A stretch of 64,000 bases of DNA from assembly GCA_023078555.1 (NCBI GenBank), contig CM041197.1, positions 7,472,842 to 7,536,841 on the forward strand. The letters run 5' to 3'. Below the pieces are notes generated by a model. It did not search any database. It was not told where the DNA came from and saw nothing but the letters and a program-made list of their open reading frames with translations. Of the stretch, positions 25,487 through 36,989 are shown one piece after another. Made by a program: the position numbers and the translations under genes. The stretch comes from Ulva prolifera (lineage: Eukaryota; Chlorophyta; Ulvophyceae; Ulvales; Ulvaceae). Each line of letters opens with the position of its first letter. Positions within the stretch are counted from its first letter, which is position 1.

Positions 25487-27374
25487 AGGGGGTCATGCAC
25501 TCCCGCTAAAGGGTGGGGCCAGTAAGGGCGCGCAAAAGCAACGGCGATTTTGACTGATTAAGCAAGCTTTTGACTATTGTTTACGCCCAATGCACAATCT
25601 GGGAGGTCTAACTCGTTCGATTGGGGAAATCGGCCCGTATTCGCCGATCAGGCTTCATGGGTTGGGGAGAATCGCCATTTGGGGAACGCGGCTCCCCAAT
25701 CCTCTCCGATCCTTCCCAATCGCGCAGCCGCTTGCCCAATCCTTCCCAAACCATATCTGTGTAGGCTATAATTGCATTTAGGAGCCCCTGGGGGGTCACG
25801 CCTGTTTCTATGGCCCCGCCAGGTGCTCTTGTGGTGACGTTTTAGTCTGAAGTCTGACCATCATGCCACTACGTCCCGGAACTCAATGTGTACACACCTG
25901 TGTGATACGTATTTAAGGCATGAAACATGTACCTCAGTTCAGCATACATTCTCTCCCGTTGGAGCACGTATCAGCTGACAGACAGCTGTGCATGATTTGT
26001 TGTCATTCACCATCGCAACACTCTGCTCATCCAGGTCAGAGCTCTTCAATCAATTTCATTCACTTGTATTTAGAGCTATGAGCTACAAATCTGCGGACCG
26101 TATGATCGCAATGTAGCATCACTATCACTGCCAATGAGCAGCCTCAATGGCAACCATATACCATATCCGGCTGCATTAAGATATGATGCTGCCAATCGAC
26201 ATTGTCTTATATAAAAAGAAGAGTCATCCGCGCCATATGCACGTGTTGGGTGCTTGTAATCGAAGGTGTCACATCCGTTGAGCTGATGCCTGTTTCATAA
26301 GGCAGCTGCAATGCACTGTAGCCCAGTGTGGATGTGCGCTGGTGTGCATTCTTGGCTGACTGAAGCGGGTTAGCAGATTATCCAACCAGCTGTCTCCTCG
26401 GTGTCTTGTGGACATCGATTGAAAAGAAAAGACTGTGGTTGCAATGTGAAGGCCTCCGTGCAGTTGCAGAGCTGGAAATAGTTCGCAGATCGTGCAGCTC
26501 ATGAATCAATGCTTACTCCACTAGTGGAGTACTGAATTGCTGGACTGCCCTGTGTAGTCTCATCGTTGTATAGTGGGAAGTGGTGAGTAGGCTTGGCGAG
26601 TCTCTTGCAACATGTGCATTTTCAGTACATGCACCATGTGTGTCCGGTCTTTCGCAAGGAGGCTACATGAATGAAGCATATTTCAGCTGATAAGTCGCCG
26701 GCGTATCCGTGGAATGTTTTTATGTGTCGCAGTTGTGTCGCGTTGCGAATGATCACCGCATTCTGCTCTCACCGATGCGCAATTAATCAACCCAGTTTGC
26801 CAGCAGGCGCGACTGTCTGGCAAAACTGCAATATGTTACCGCATGGTCCTATCGCAGATTAATCTGGCATTACCATTGCTGGTGCATATGCGCGCAGGGC
26901 CTTGGCATCTCACGGGATCACGTTGGTCACCTTTGTATGCCATACGCACATACATTCAGTACACTATAATTTAACGATTGTCGGCCAGATAACCGCTAGC
27001 CGGCGATGGTCAGACAGGTTCACGGCAGCCCAATGTCGTTACACATGGTGAGGTCACCCACACACACACAACGAAAATGCACCGAGCACCAACAGAAGCA
27101 ACAAAATCGTGTGCTGTATGTCATTTTTGATGCTCTCCGTGCACTGGACACGATGCCGCGCGATTGGGGACCAAATAAGCGCGATTGGGGAGAATCGCCC
27201 GTTCTCGCTGAAATGGGTCATCGCGTTGGGGAGGCTCCCCAACGCTGGGATCGACCTCGCAGAATGCCCAAACAACATAGACAATACTCAAATGCTTCCC
27301 CAATTTGGCAAATTCGCTGTCGAATTTGCGCGCCCTTACTGGCCCCACCCTTTAGCGGGAGTGCATGACCCCCT
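25487..27374. mobile_element. DNA transposon with ~50-bp inverted ends and 8-bp target duplication
   Basis: The left end AGGGGGTCATGCACTCCCGC and the right end are inverted copies continuing through CTAAAGGGTGGGGCCAGTAA to GGGCGCGCAAA, about 50 bp. They are flanked by ACACGGAC at 25479-25486 and 27375-27382. The element is 1888 bp. Inside each end are clusters of GATTGGGGA and TCCCCAA motifs (25619-25755 and 27165-27260), like subterminal transposase-binding repeats. No transposase ORF is visible, so it is non-autonomous. The 8-bp duplication points to hAT-like or another 8-bp-duplicating superfamily. Confidence 0.88.
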
Positions 27375-27382
27375 ACACGGAC

Positions 27383-28380
27383 CAGGAACACGCCTTGTGG
27401 ATGGCGGGTCGGACACAAAGACCATCCTAAAAGGGATACCTGATACGAAAACGTGGTTTGGGATAGGATCGCGTGCACGTACTATGCCCGCCACCCACAT
27501 CGATCCTGGCAGGCCTGCCCGTCGTCCCAGTCGGAGGACCACCGCATCATGCTTCTTTCAAGCACAATCCCCATTTGACACCGCTGAAACCGTCCGATAA
27601 CGTACCAACGACTTCACGAGACACGATTGGCGCCATTGCCAGCGTCCGATGGTGCCGTGGCGACCCTAGTGCACAAGTCTAAACTGGCACGCACAGATCA
27701 CCCAAGACGCCCAAACAAGACCCGCCCGTAATTGCGTGGACACGCAGAGACACGACAGATCACGTAAATTGTAAATGAAAGGATATGAGTGCGTCTACTG
27801 TACCCATCAAGCTGTGCGGCGACTACATCACCAGGTATCCGTCCTGAGCACGCACGATACAGAGCCATCGACGACAACATCACAGCGACTTGAGACAGCC
27901 GTCCAACCCGCATACAGCCTCAGGCGTATAAGTTTCGCTATTCTCGACCGACCACCGTGGAAACATATGACTATAGACAAGCTACCATTGCGACATGCGC
28001 ACATGTACGCAGAGCATGCAAGAGACAACACGCCGAAACATGGACGAGATCACGAGACCTCAAAACGCGAAACCGATTGTACATTGATGATTGATCCAAC
28101 TGCGGACACGGATTTGCGATCGTGGCTATTGACGACAGTTGGCGACAAATTACGTCGTGTCTACGAGTCCCACGGAAACGCAGATAGTTGGACGGCAACA
28201 CATCTCTAAGTCTCCGGATAAGTTCCATCGCATCCAATATCACTTTATCTTGATAACAAGCCCACAAACAGGCGAAATCAGGCACTCTGTCCATTCTTTC
28301 AGATCCCATATCCCCGGCTCACCCCAGGTGGCGCACCCATGGTGAGCGTGCCCATGGTGGTGCCTGTGCGAGGGTGTGTG
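27383..28380. other. Open frames without support
   Basis: Plus 27775-28209 (starts MKGYECVYCTHQAV) and an overlapping minus frame 27971-28309 are both open, so neither can be favoured. The plus frame has no recognised domain. Confidence 0.3.
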
Positions 28381-28437
28381 GCATCAAGCAGTATACAATT
28401 TCATGAACATGACTAGCCACGCGGTACGCACCGACCT

Positions 28438-31400
28438 GTGGGTCACACGGGCGATCAAGTTTTTACATGTTCATGTAGACGGAAAAAACCCGGGACAGCC
28501 GAATGTGACACTAGTCGTCCCTTGCCTGTTCTGCCGGACCGTCGTGAGCATGCTGAGGAAGTCATAGGGGGCCTCCTCAGAGATGTCGGCAAGGCTGCAA
28601 CAAAGGAGTACAGTGTGGAAGGGAGTACGGATATGCGTCAGGTAAGTCTTCGCAAAATCATAGAGCGGGTGTGCGCGCTTAAGCTGGAAGCTGCGGAGGA
28701 CGTCCACGCCGATTTGAAGGAAGTCATTGCAATTGGACGCACCATTTCTGCCACCGAGTACAAGCTGCGACTGACCACGAAGAAGAATGGCCTTGGCAAA
28801 ATCAAGCCCAAGACAGTGGCGCAAAAAGCGAAAACAGATGTGGGCTCTTCTTTATTGTAGCTGTTGCCATGCACATGTGTGGCATGCACTGCTTTGCGAA
28901 GCTTTGTGCTCTCTGGCTTCCACTATCATGCCCTGGGATATGCTGGCATTCACTATCAGTATGATGTCCACTATGAAGCCATGACGAGACTGTCATCTGA
29001 TGCAATTGTATACAGGATCCGGCAATGTTTATGGCGGGACTGGCATCGGAGTGCTTCGTGCCAGCAAAACTTTCCAAACTATTCATGCACGCAGCAGTGG
29101 ATGAGAAATTTTATGAGATATAGAACACGCAAGTCGCGAAGAAGACATTGGATAAGAACAAGCTAGGTACGTAGGACGTCCAGAAACCGCAAACACCTTT
29201 ACCTAAGGCAGCAGTCTACTGAGCCCTGACGAACGAGCGTGCTTGGTCAGTTGGTCGCAAAGAGGAAGTTGCGTGACAAACTACCTTCAGGCAGGTTCAT
29301 GAAGGTAAATTCCATTCCCGACCTGGTTTGGTCTCAAGTTACCATGAAAATTCTCGGTGGATAAATATCCGGTTTGGACTCCGTAGTTTGTGAGTGGCTT
29401 TGTAGCTTTGTCCGTTTGAGACGTTGTACAAAGCAGGACCTCAGCAAGAGGGATATCAGAATCTTAAACACTTTACTCGAGCTTGCATGCTATGGCGAGA
29501 CACAGAGGCTTGCACGCGGCAGAGAGGTAGCGGGTGTCACGACAATGGCATCCGCGCGACAAAATGAGCTCTCTAGGTAATGATTGCCTCAGTGTTGCTG
29601 CTACACATACAGTGCTTCTTTGTGTGTGCATAAGTATCGGTGACAACGCTGTCTGTAGGTTCACATCTGAGCTCAGGGGACGTGGAAGGGCAGCCTTGAT
29701 GACACACTTTTTTTATTATCGTTTGTATCACAGAAGCGTCCGGACACAATCCGGTCACGGATGCACTTGTTAACAACGAGGGAGATGCAATCGGTAGCAG
29801 TGCACAGCCTGCAGCAGAAAGCAATATTTACAACGACGAGCCCTCCTTGCCACTGCCCGGGTGCTTCCAAGAGCAGGTTCAGATTGTCCGCAACGGTTGC
29901 AACAACGGAATTCTTAAGCATCAACAGCGGCGACCAGCTAGCACGAAAGCTGTACGCATTTATCAAGGCAGTTTCCATACGGGCACCGAAGGTAGTATGC
30001 AACATCCAAGCTTACATGACCCCTTGTTGCTAGGTATGTTGCTCTATTCGCTGTGCCCGCAGGCAAAGCCGCACCGACACTCTGGCCAGCCATAAGCCAC
30101 AGTGCACATTTGCACTCCCAACTATGACATGTTATCACCCAGCCTCGAGAGTACTGCAGGCCATGCTGAAGCTGACTGATGATTGGATAGAAATATTCGC
30201 AGAGCAGATGAAGACCAGCACAAGTGATCATTTCCGCGGCTGGGTGTCCCCCAACAGCATGCTCACCGCACCACCGGCTGTCAAGAAAATTGTACCTGAC
30301 TCCACCAGCAGGCACGACTTTGAATGGACGCTGACTCCATCAGCAATCATGTCGTGGACGACGTCGCTGCCAAGATTTGACTTGTTGTTCCATGGAGATG
30401 CTGCGTACACCATGAGCATGTTTACCGAATATTTGTGGACCGTGACAACACCCCTCCAGATGTGCAAGGCTTCAGAGCGCATGTTGGCACGACTGCAGTG
30501 CAGCAATGATGACAAGAGGAAGCTCGGCGCCGAATGCCAACTGCACGAGGCAGAGTCCGAGCCAGATGTCAGTGCAGATGAATGGCAGTATGACCATGAT
30601 GCATTCCAGACGGCACGTGAGAACACAACATCAAAGCCTAAAGCAACCCAGTCGGTGCCACTGTGTCCCGCTATGGCCTTGTATTATGACAACAGCATTG
30701 ATTTGTGGCTAGGAGTTGAGGAGGCCAAGGCAGTGGCTGAAGAGCCCCGCGCCCAGGTGCAACTTGTGCTGGTAGCCATGCTTGCCATCACTCGTGAATG
30801 CAGTCGTGTCTATCACATCCATGCCCTGGTAACATGCATGTGCATCGTTACATAGTCTTTGTGCAGGCAGATCAGCCTATGGAGCAGGGTACCAATGGCG
30901 CCAACCCGGGTGCAACGTACCAACAGGCGTACTTTCCAGATGGCACGATGCCAATCAGCTTCGAGCAGTACTCGTTAAACGTTCTCTGCTCCTTTGCCCG
31001 CTGCTGCGTAACATGCGTCTCATACTGTCTGTGACAGTGACGGCGACTTGCCGGCGGGTTTTGACCTACCTGGGGTAGGTGTTAGCGACGAGGACTTTGT
31101 TCAAAATGCGGTCCGGACTTACATGGATGCCGTCACAGAAGACGATACCAGACAATTGTTCCTCCCCACCCAGGAGAAGTATCTACCCATAGAGAACTCA
31201 ATTAATGCAGCGGCAAGGGTAATTATAACAAGCTTTGACGTCCGGATGGCTTTCCCCACCTTGGCTGTAGAAGCGGAGCTGTCCCCTTCAGCCGGTTTTG
31301 ACGCCTCTACAGGGTGTAGCCTTGGCTCTGGCTTGACTACTGCAGATCAACACGGTGTGCCACCATACATACCCCCATACGCCGTTGTCTGCAGTCCAAC

Positions 31401-32759
31401 CGTATGCTGCACATGATCATGAGCTCTCTCACGACCACTCGGAAGGCCATCAGGCGTCAGTGCCCGTAGCCCAAACTCACAACACGTCATTACATATGGC
31501 AGCAATGGAGGCAATAGCAAAGATGCTTCCCACTGCCCTCCCCGGATTCGATGTGAATGCAATGGCAGCCATGTTCACAGCGACACTTGCAACTATGCAC
31601 GCGGGAGCAGTCCCTGGCAATCAGGTGCCGGGATCGATCCATGCATGTCAACCTTGTGAAGGCCGTTGGAGTCGCTGTGCCGGTGGTGCCGATGGCGGCT
31701 CAGCGCAACATCATCCGGGCACAGCTAGCAGTATTGCCGATGCCGCCCCCACCGCTCTTCCCGCAGAGCCCTCGCTACCCAATGTAGCGCCGCTCGAGTC
31801 GGTGTGCCCCCAGCGCATCCTACAGCACAGCGGACCGCTAATCCGGCTCAGCGTCGCGTGCGTGCGGGACAGGCCAAAAACAAGCGAACTGCAGCGGCTA
31901 CGTCTGATGGTAAGCCAGGGAGCGCGGATGTTGAGGTGCGACCAGAATCTGGTCTAGAAGTGCTGGAAACTGCAATTGGATTATGCCCACGGGCATCTAG
32001 GGAATTTGTAGGTTTTGATATTCACATACGACATGTCGCATGCTGTGCCCATGCACGATTGTTACCGGTTAATTCCGCAGTCCCCATTGGCATCGACCGC
32101 GCCAAGCTGTGTAACGCGCCACATTTGCACGTGCAGAGAAAAACTTCCAGAGGCAGGGAGAACATCGAGCCAATTGCAGCTCCGAGCAGATTCGTGCAGG
32201 CCAAGGCAACTGGGGCACTCAAGCGTGCCGCTGCAGCCTTGCCTGCTAAGCTCACCCGGGGTGCAGCAACTGGCGCAGCAACACGTGCGGATCCACGGCA
32301 ATTTAGCAGTTCCAACACACCCTCTCGCAGGTACGTAAATCCTCATCACACTGTCGGCCAGTGGTGTATTTACTGTGAGGGCTCGTGATGCACTTGTTGA
32401 TGCAGGCTCTACTATCACTGACCGTACGTGAATGTGTGTGGTGTGACATATATAGTGTGTCACGGCAGCTACTATTTACAGCTGACTTCGCCGACTTCTT
32501 CTTTGGTACCCGCTTCAGCAATGCACAGACACAACTTGACATGCAGGTCAGCCACATGCAGCGAAGGTGGTTACAGACACTGATGTCGACCTTCCATGTG
32601 CAGAGGTATATATGCTCCACATTCGTGCAGTGTAGTGCAGTTAGAGTCCATTAATTGTCATTTCAGCCATGAGACATAACCCAGGCAAAGAATGAGCTCT
32701 TTGAGTCTGCAGAGATTGAGAACATCTACACGGCTGCAGCGCAAGAAGTAAGATGTGTT
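28438..32759 (+). CDS. Unrecognised spliced gene or genes
   Basis: A series of plus-strand blocks looks coding by length and splice signals. About 28438-28860 has EEVIGGLLRDVGKAATKEY and a Lys-rich end; a perfect donor CAG|GTAAGT lies at 28640. About 30124-30835 is the largest block, Ser/Thr/Asp-rich, with DDWIEIFAEQMKTSTSDHF. About 31040-31220 has FVQNAVRTYMDAVTEDDTRQ. About 31430-31620 has MAAMEAIAKMLPTALPGFD. Others are about 31700-31950, 32080-32330 (Lys/Arg/Ala-rich) and 32690-32744 ending in donor GAA|GTAAGA. The product is hydrophilic with no signal peptide or membrane segment. I recognise no family, and it may be more than one gene. It could be a transposon accessory protein like those at 4541-7960 and 36990-39588. 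Confidence 0.35.
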
Positions 32760-33030
32760 ACAAGGACAAAGGCAGCAAGTCGGGCAGCACCGCGAAAGGA
32801 GCAAGCAGACGAAGCAAACACCAAGACACCCACGAACATCTCACCCATCACCGGCGCAGCAAGCGACACAGATCCGCAGACCGCCAAGCACACACCCACA
32901 CACCAGCACACACACGCACAGACCCACACACCCACAAACCCAAACCCCCACACGCGCACGCACAAACCCCACGGCCGACACAATACATCACAACCACCAG
33001 CACCACAACGCCCGCCGCCGTACGACAGAA
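32757..33030 (-). mobile_element. TGTAA-ending retroposon, 16-bp target duplication
   Basis: A 274-bp strand-asymmetric insert (CACACCC-rich on plus, GT-rich on minus) is flanked by GCAAGAAGTAAGATGT at 32741-32756 and 33031-33046. On the minus strand its 3' end is TTTGTCCTTGTAAC, like the LINE end TCCTTTGTAAC at 8154. Its body differs from the three short copies elsewhere. The duplicated target contains the donor-like GAA|GTAAGA. Confidence 0.85.
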
Positions 33031-33862
33031 GCAAGAAGTAAGATGTTTCATAGGGTCCATCGCTCTTCTCATGATTTTTCATGTAGGTCGTTCTTCTCTT
33101 TTTCTTTATGGTAGCCTTTATCTGCCTTGTGCAGGTCCTACCAATGTACGGTCTTGATGAGAAGGCCAGCTCAGGCCGGCTTAGTACAGTGTAAATTGAA
33201 GCTTGAATTCAACGTGATGCTCTGATGATCATGTCTGTACAGCCGTGCTGTAGCAGGCCATGCCATAATGTAGTGCTTGCTGGTCCTCACCATTGCAGTG
33301 CATTCTTTTCTGCCCCAATTAGTATTATGGGATGCTTCTGCCCCATCTTCGGGATATGTGCCCCATATTCGAGCAAAAGTGTCAGTATGCCATGTGCTAT
33401 TGCATCCCACAATTCATTAAGGACACAATCATGCTCCTCTTGGTCCTCATTCACACATGGCTGCCACAACCTTTGCAAGCCTGTAGAAAGCTCATGTACG
33501 CAGTACAATTGCAAACACATGCATGTGTTGTCCAGTTATGATGTGACAGTACCACAACTTATTGGGCAAGATTCTAGCCGTTGTCGCAGTCCAGAGATAT
33601 GGCATCGTTGCATGTATGTGGTGAAACCAAGAGTTTTCAGGAGAATCATAAGCATGGCTCAATAGGAGACTGCTGTGAGGGAGCTAGAAGCTAGCATATC
33701 AAGAGGTGGTTGTACGCATGGTTGCTGTACACGTGTTCGGCGTGATCCATGAGGTGAAGGGACTCAGAAAACGGGAGCGTTTGTTGTTTTGCACATAGGT
33801 AGACATTATGTGTCTGTGTGCTTGTTTGCATATAAGCCTTGTGTTGACTCTAGTAGGACATT

Positions 33863-34167
33863 TTGTCTATTGGAGTTAAGCACAGGTATGGTGTCCTCTA
33901 GCTGACATGCATGGATATGTGGTTGGTTTGTGCTTGTGGACACATAGTCTACTGAGTTGGTATAACTCTTCATGTTGAATGCAGGCTGCATGAATCTGTG
34001 AGTACTCTAGAGGTAGATACACTCACAGCAGCTGTGTTCTTTCACAGGTATACTTCTACTTAGTGTATACCTCTGTAATCTTGTCTATTGGAGTTAAACA
34101 CAGGCTGCATGAATCTGTGAGTCCTCCAGAGGGAGATACACTCACAGCAGCTGTGTTCTTTCACAAT
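33863..34167. repeat. Interleaved local direct repeats
   Basis: TTGTCTATTGGAGTTAA occurs near 33863 and 34081. A ~66-bp block beginning CAGGCTGCATGAATCTGTGA occurs at 33982-34047 and again at 34101-34167 with a few changes. Both copies end GCTGTGTTCTTTCACA. This looks like a local segmental duplication with partial loss. Confidence 0.85.
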
Positions 34168-36320
34168 GTACCAGCCGCAAGCAACCGATGCAGCTCTCGG
34201 CATGATCAGAAGATGCGAGACAATGCTGCGTACAAAGCCTGGTTGTGTGCATACACTTTGCAAGCATCTGTATATATACCTTGCGTCGAAACCAGGTCGC
34301 AATCGTCCTCTTGCCACAAGTGCTGTTCGCCCAAACATGCTTGGGGCTGTTCGTCACGCAGCGCCCAATGCGCCGAGCCAGTGCGTTTCACGCACTTTGT
34401 CCTGCTACAAGAAAGACAGTATGTTTATTAGTTGAATGGCGTTTGTGTTACTGAAGTCTATCCCGTATTGGGCTGGATCGCGCAGTTGATCGCATCTGCC
34501 CCATGCCAGCAGCAGCCCAAGGGCGCTAGCATTAGTCAGATATGTACCATACGTCCGAGATCAGCACCAAGCGCCCAGCCAACATCTGCCCCAACTGCAC
34601 GCACAGGGCTGTCGTGATTCTTGTAGTGCAAATAACACGGTATTTTGGATAGGATTGAGCACTTCAGGCTGTAAATGCGACGCACATATGCGTCGACGAT
34701 TCGCCGTACATGCTGCTGCAACTCTGGATTACGTGGGTCAAGTATGGACCTCGTTCGGAATTTGCGTATGGCCTGCTAATGGTCGGTGTGGCACCGTCCA
34801 TTCCGCTCTGGGGCGAGGCCCGTGTGCCCAGTCAGCACCGTCGTAGAATGGTCGGTGCCTCACCAATCATTCTGTATGCGAGCAATGCATGCGCCCGGCT
34901 ACACAGGGGCTATGCCTTTTGGGAGCACCTGCAGGTGAGTCGCTCGGGTGATCCACATGTGCTGGACTCTATGTGATCCGAATCAGCGCTAAATCGGGCC
35001 TGGATGCTTGCAATTAATAAATAGATATACAAATATAATTGTAGCTAGGATTGATCCGGGCGCGATTGGTGCGGTATCGCGGGTGCTGTAGGTGCGTGTG
35101 TGAGCGCCATACCTGGAGCGGGACTTGATTGCGACGACTACATGAACTACGCAGGCGCACACAAAAGGCTCTACAATACTCAAATTGGTCGATGCCATGA
35201 TGCCTCCAATGAGATGGCTTCATCTATTGATCTCTCTTCTCGATACCACCGGTACATGGGCAGATGCTTGCAGACATCGTATCCCGTTCTTTGCAGCTCG
35301 CCGTCACTGGTGGCCATGTATCGCGCGCCAACAGCTAATGTTTATATATCTGGTCGTCTGTGTGACGGTTTGTGAAGGATGCTCGCGTACATGAAGGTGT
35401 GTTGCCAGTGGGCGACATCGGGCGCCTGCGAGTTAAGGTAGTGCGATTCGTCAAGGCGTCCTGCCTACGTGCGCCTGACTTAACGAGTCATTCCCATGTT
35501 ATACGGAGTTGTCGATGTGGCCGCTTGGGATCGTGTTTGGGTAGAATTGGAACGATCTTGGTGGTGGAAGCAGTTGTCATGGATGTCCTTGCCATCTCCA
35601 TACGTTTGCCATTGATAGGCGCCCGGCGAGATCAAGGTCAATAAATGATATTACGTACAGTACCTGCGATATGACGTCCGAGATATGGTGCTACGGGGGT
35701 GGTTGGTTGATGCCGAGTGCTATGCGCCCGGTATCGGGAGGTAAGGTTGTGCGCATTGTTTGTCTATGGTACGTCGTGTGTCCGGCACCCCGTGTGAGCA
35801 TGCATTATTTTCAACGTCATGTGACTATGTAGCATGTGTCGGAGCCGTGTATGGATTGGAGACTGAATCCGCAGCGTCGGTGCGGGGTCCAGATGCCCTG
35901 GTCCGTGACTGTGTCGTCACCAAACTGCACTCTACCTTTTAGATACACATGACTAAATAATACAGATCATATTGCCGTGTTGGTTAGGCGTCAACGAGTT
36001 GTGTATGGCTGTCTTGTCTCGGACCCACCTTTGGGTGTCTCACCCTAGGCAGTTGACCTTCCCCACTAGGGCTAGCCCACCCTGGAGGCGCAGGTGGAAA
36101 AGTGTGCCATTGCCCTCGCGTGCGCCTGAAGGGTGAGTCGAATAGGCGAATAGCATACAAATGACCTACCGATTCGGAAACGCTGCTTATTGTATTGATT
36201 CATGTATGGTATGCTTTGTTGCCTCCCTGGTTTCGATTTACAGTCCGGGGTCCTGCCACCGCTGCTCCCCTGTAGTCATCTCCTAGCACACCATCACAAC
36301 AACTAACCCACGAGCACAAT
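34168..36320. other. No gene supported
   Basis: About 2.1 kb with only short, mutually overlapping open frames on both strands. No motif, tRNA or inverted-repeat element was recognised. Confidence 0.45.
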
Positions 36321-36989
36321 CACATGTATGGAAGAAGAACTTATTCAATACCAGCAAAGGGGGACATGGTCCGAACGGTCTCTGACAGTACTTGGTCATT
36401 TGGTGCCACGCCTGCTGGACCGTCTCTTGGGAAGATTCTTGGGGATCGACTCCGTCACTGCAGTACTTACCTCAGTTGGTGTTTCATCAGGCTGCATCTG
36501 TTCATCTGCAATCCAGTTTTGTGATTCATGCATTCGGACTGGAAGGTGAGGGCTTTCGCAACCACCGGCATTATGGCAGCACTCCTTTCTTTCTGTAGAC
36601 ATGATTATGCAGTCAAGATGATTCACAAGTGCATAAGCCGTCTAGCACCGTGGTGTATTCGACTTGTCTATACATGTAACCCATGATGGACTCACCGGTG
36701 TCGCAGTACCAGTTGATGGTACTAGCCAGGATTCGGTGTCTGGAGACTCGGACTTTTGCTTCTTCAATCACTTCATGTCTTGGCTCTTTGTCCGTGTGGA
36801 CATATGTCCACTGCCACGAGGTTGCTTTTGGGCTGCCACTTTGTCGTTGGCCAGCTGCCCAGTCTTGCGCGTCACCTGCATACACCACTGCTGCCTGACA
36901 TTATGCATTCCCTCAAGTTCAAACATGAGTTACTTGCACATGTACATCATGTAGAGCATGTGACAGTGTGTATGTCAACGGCCGGCGCA

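Noticed and set aside
32753-33157. His/Thr/Pro-rich ORFs
   Set aside because: They lie within the target-duplication-flanked retroposon and come from its CACACCC-rich strand.
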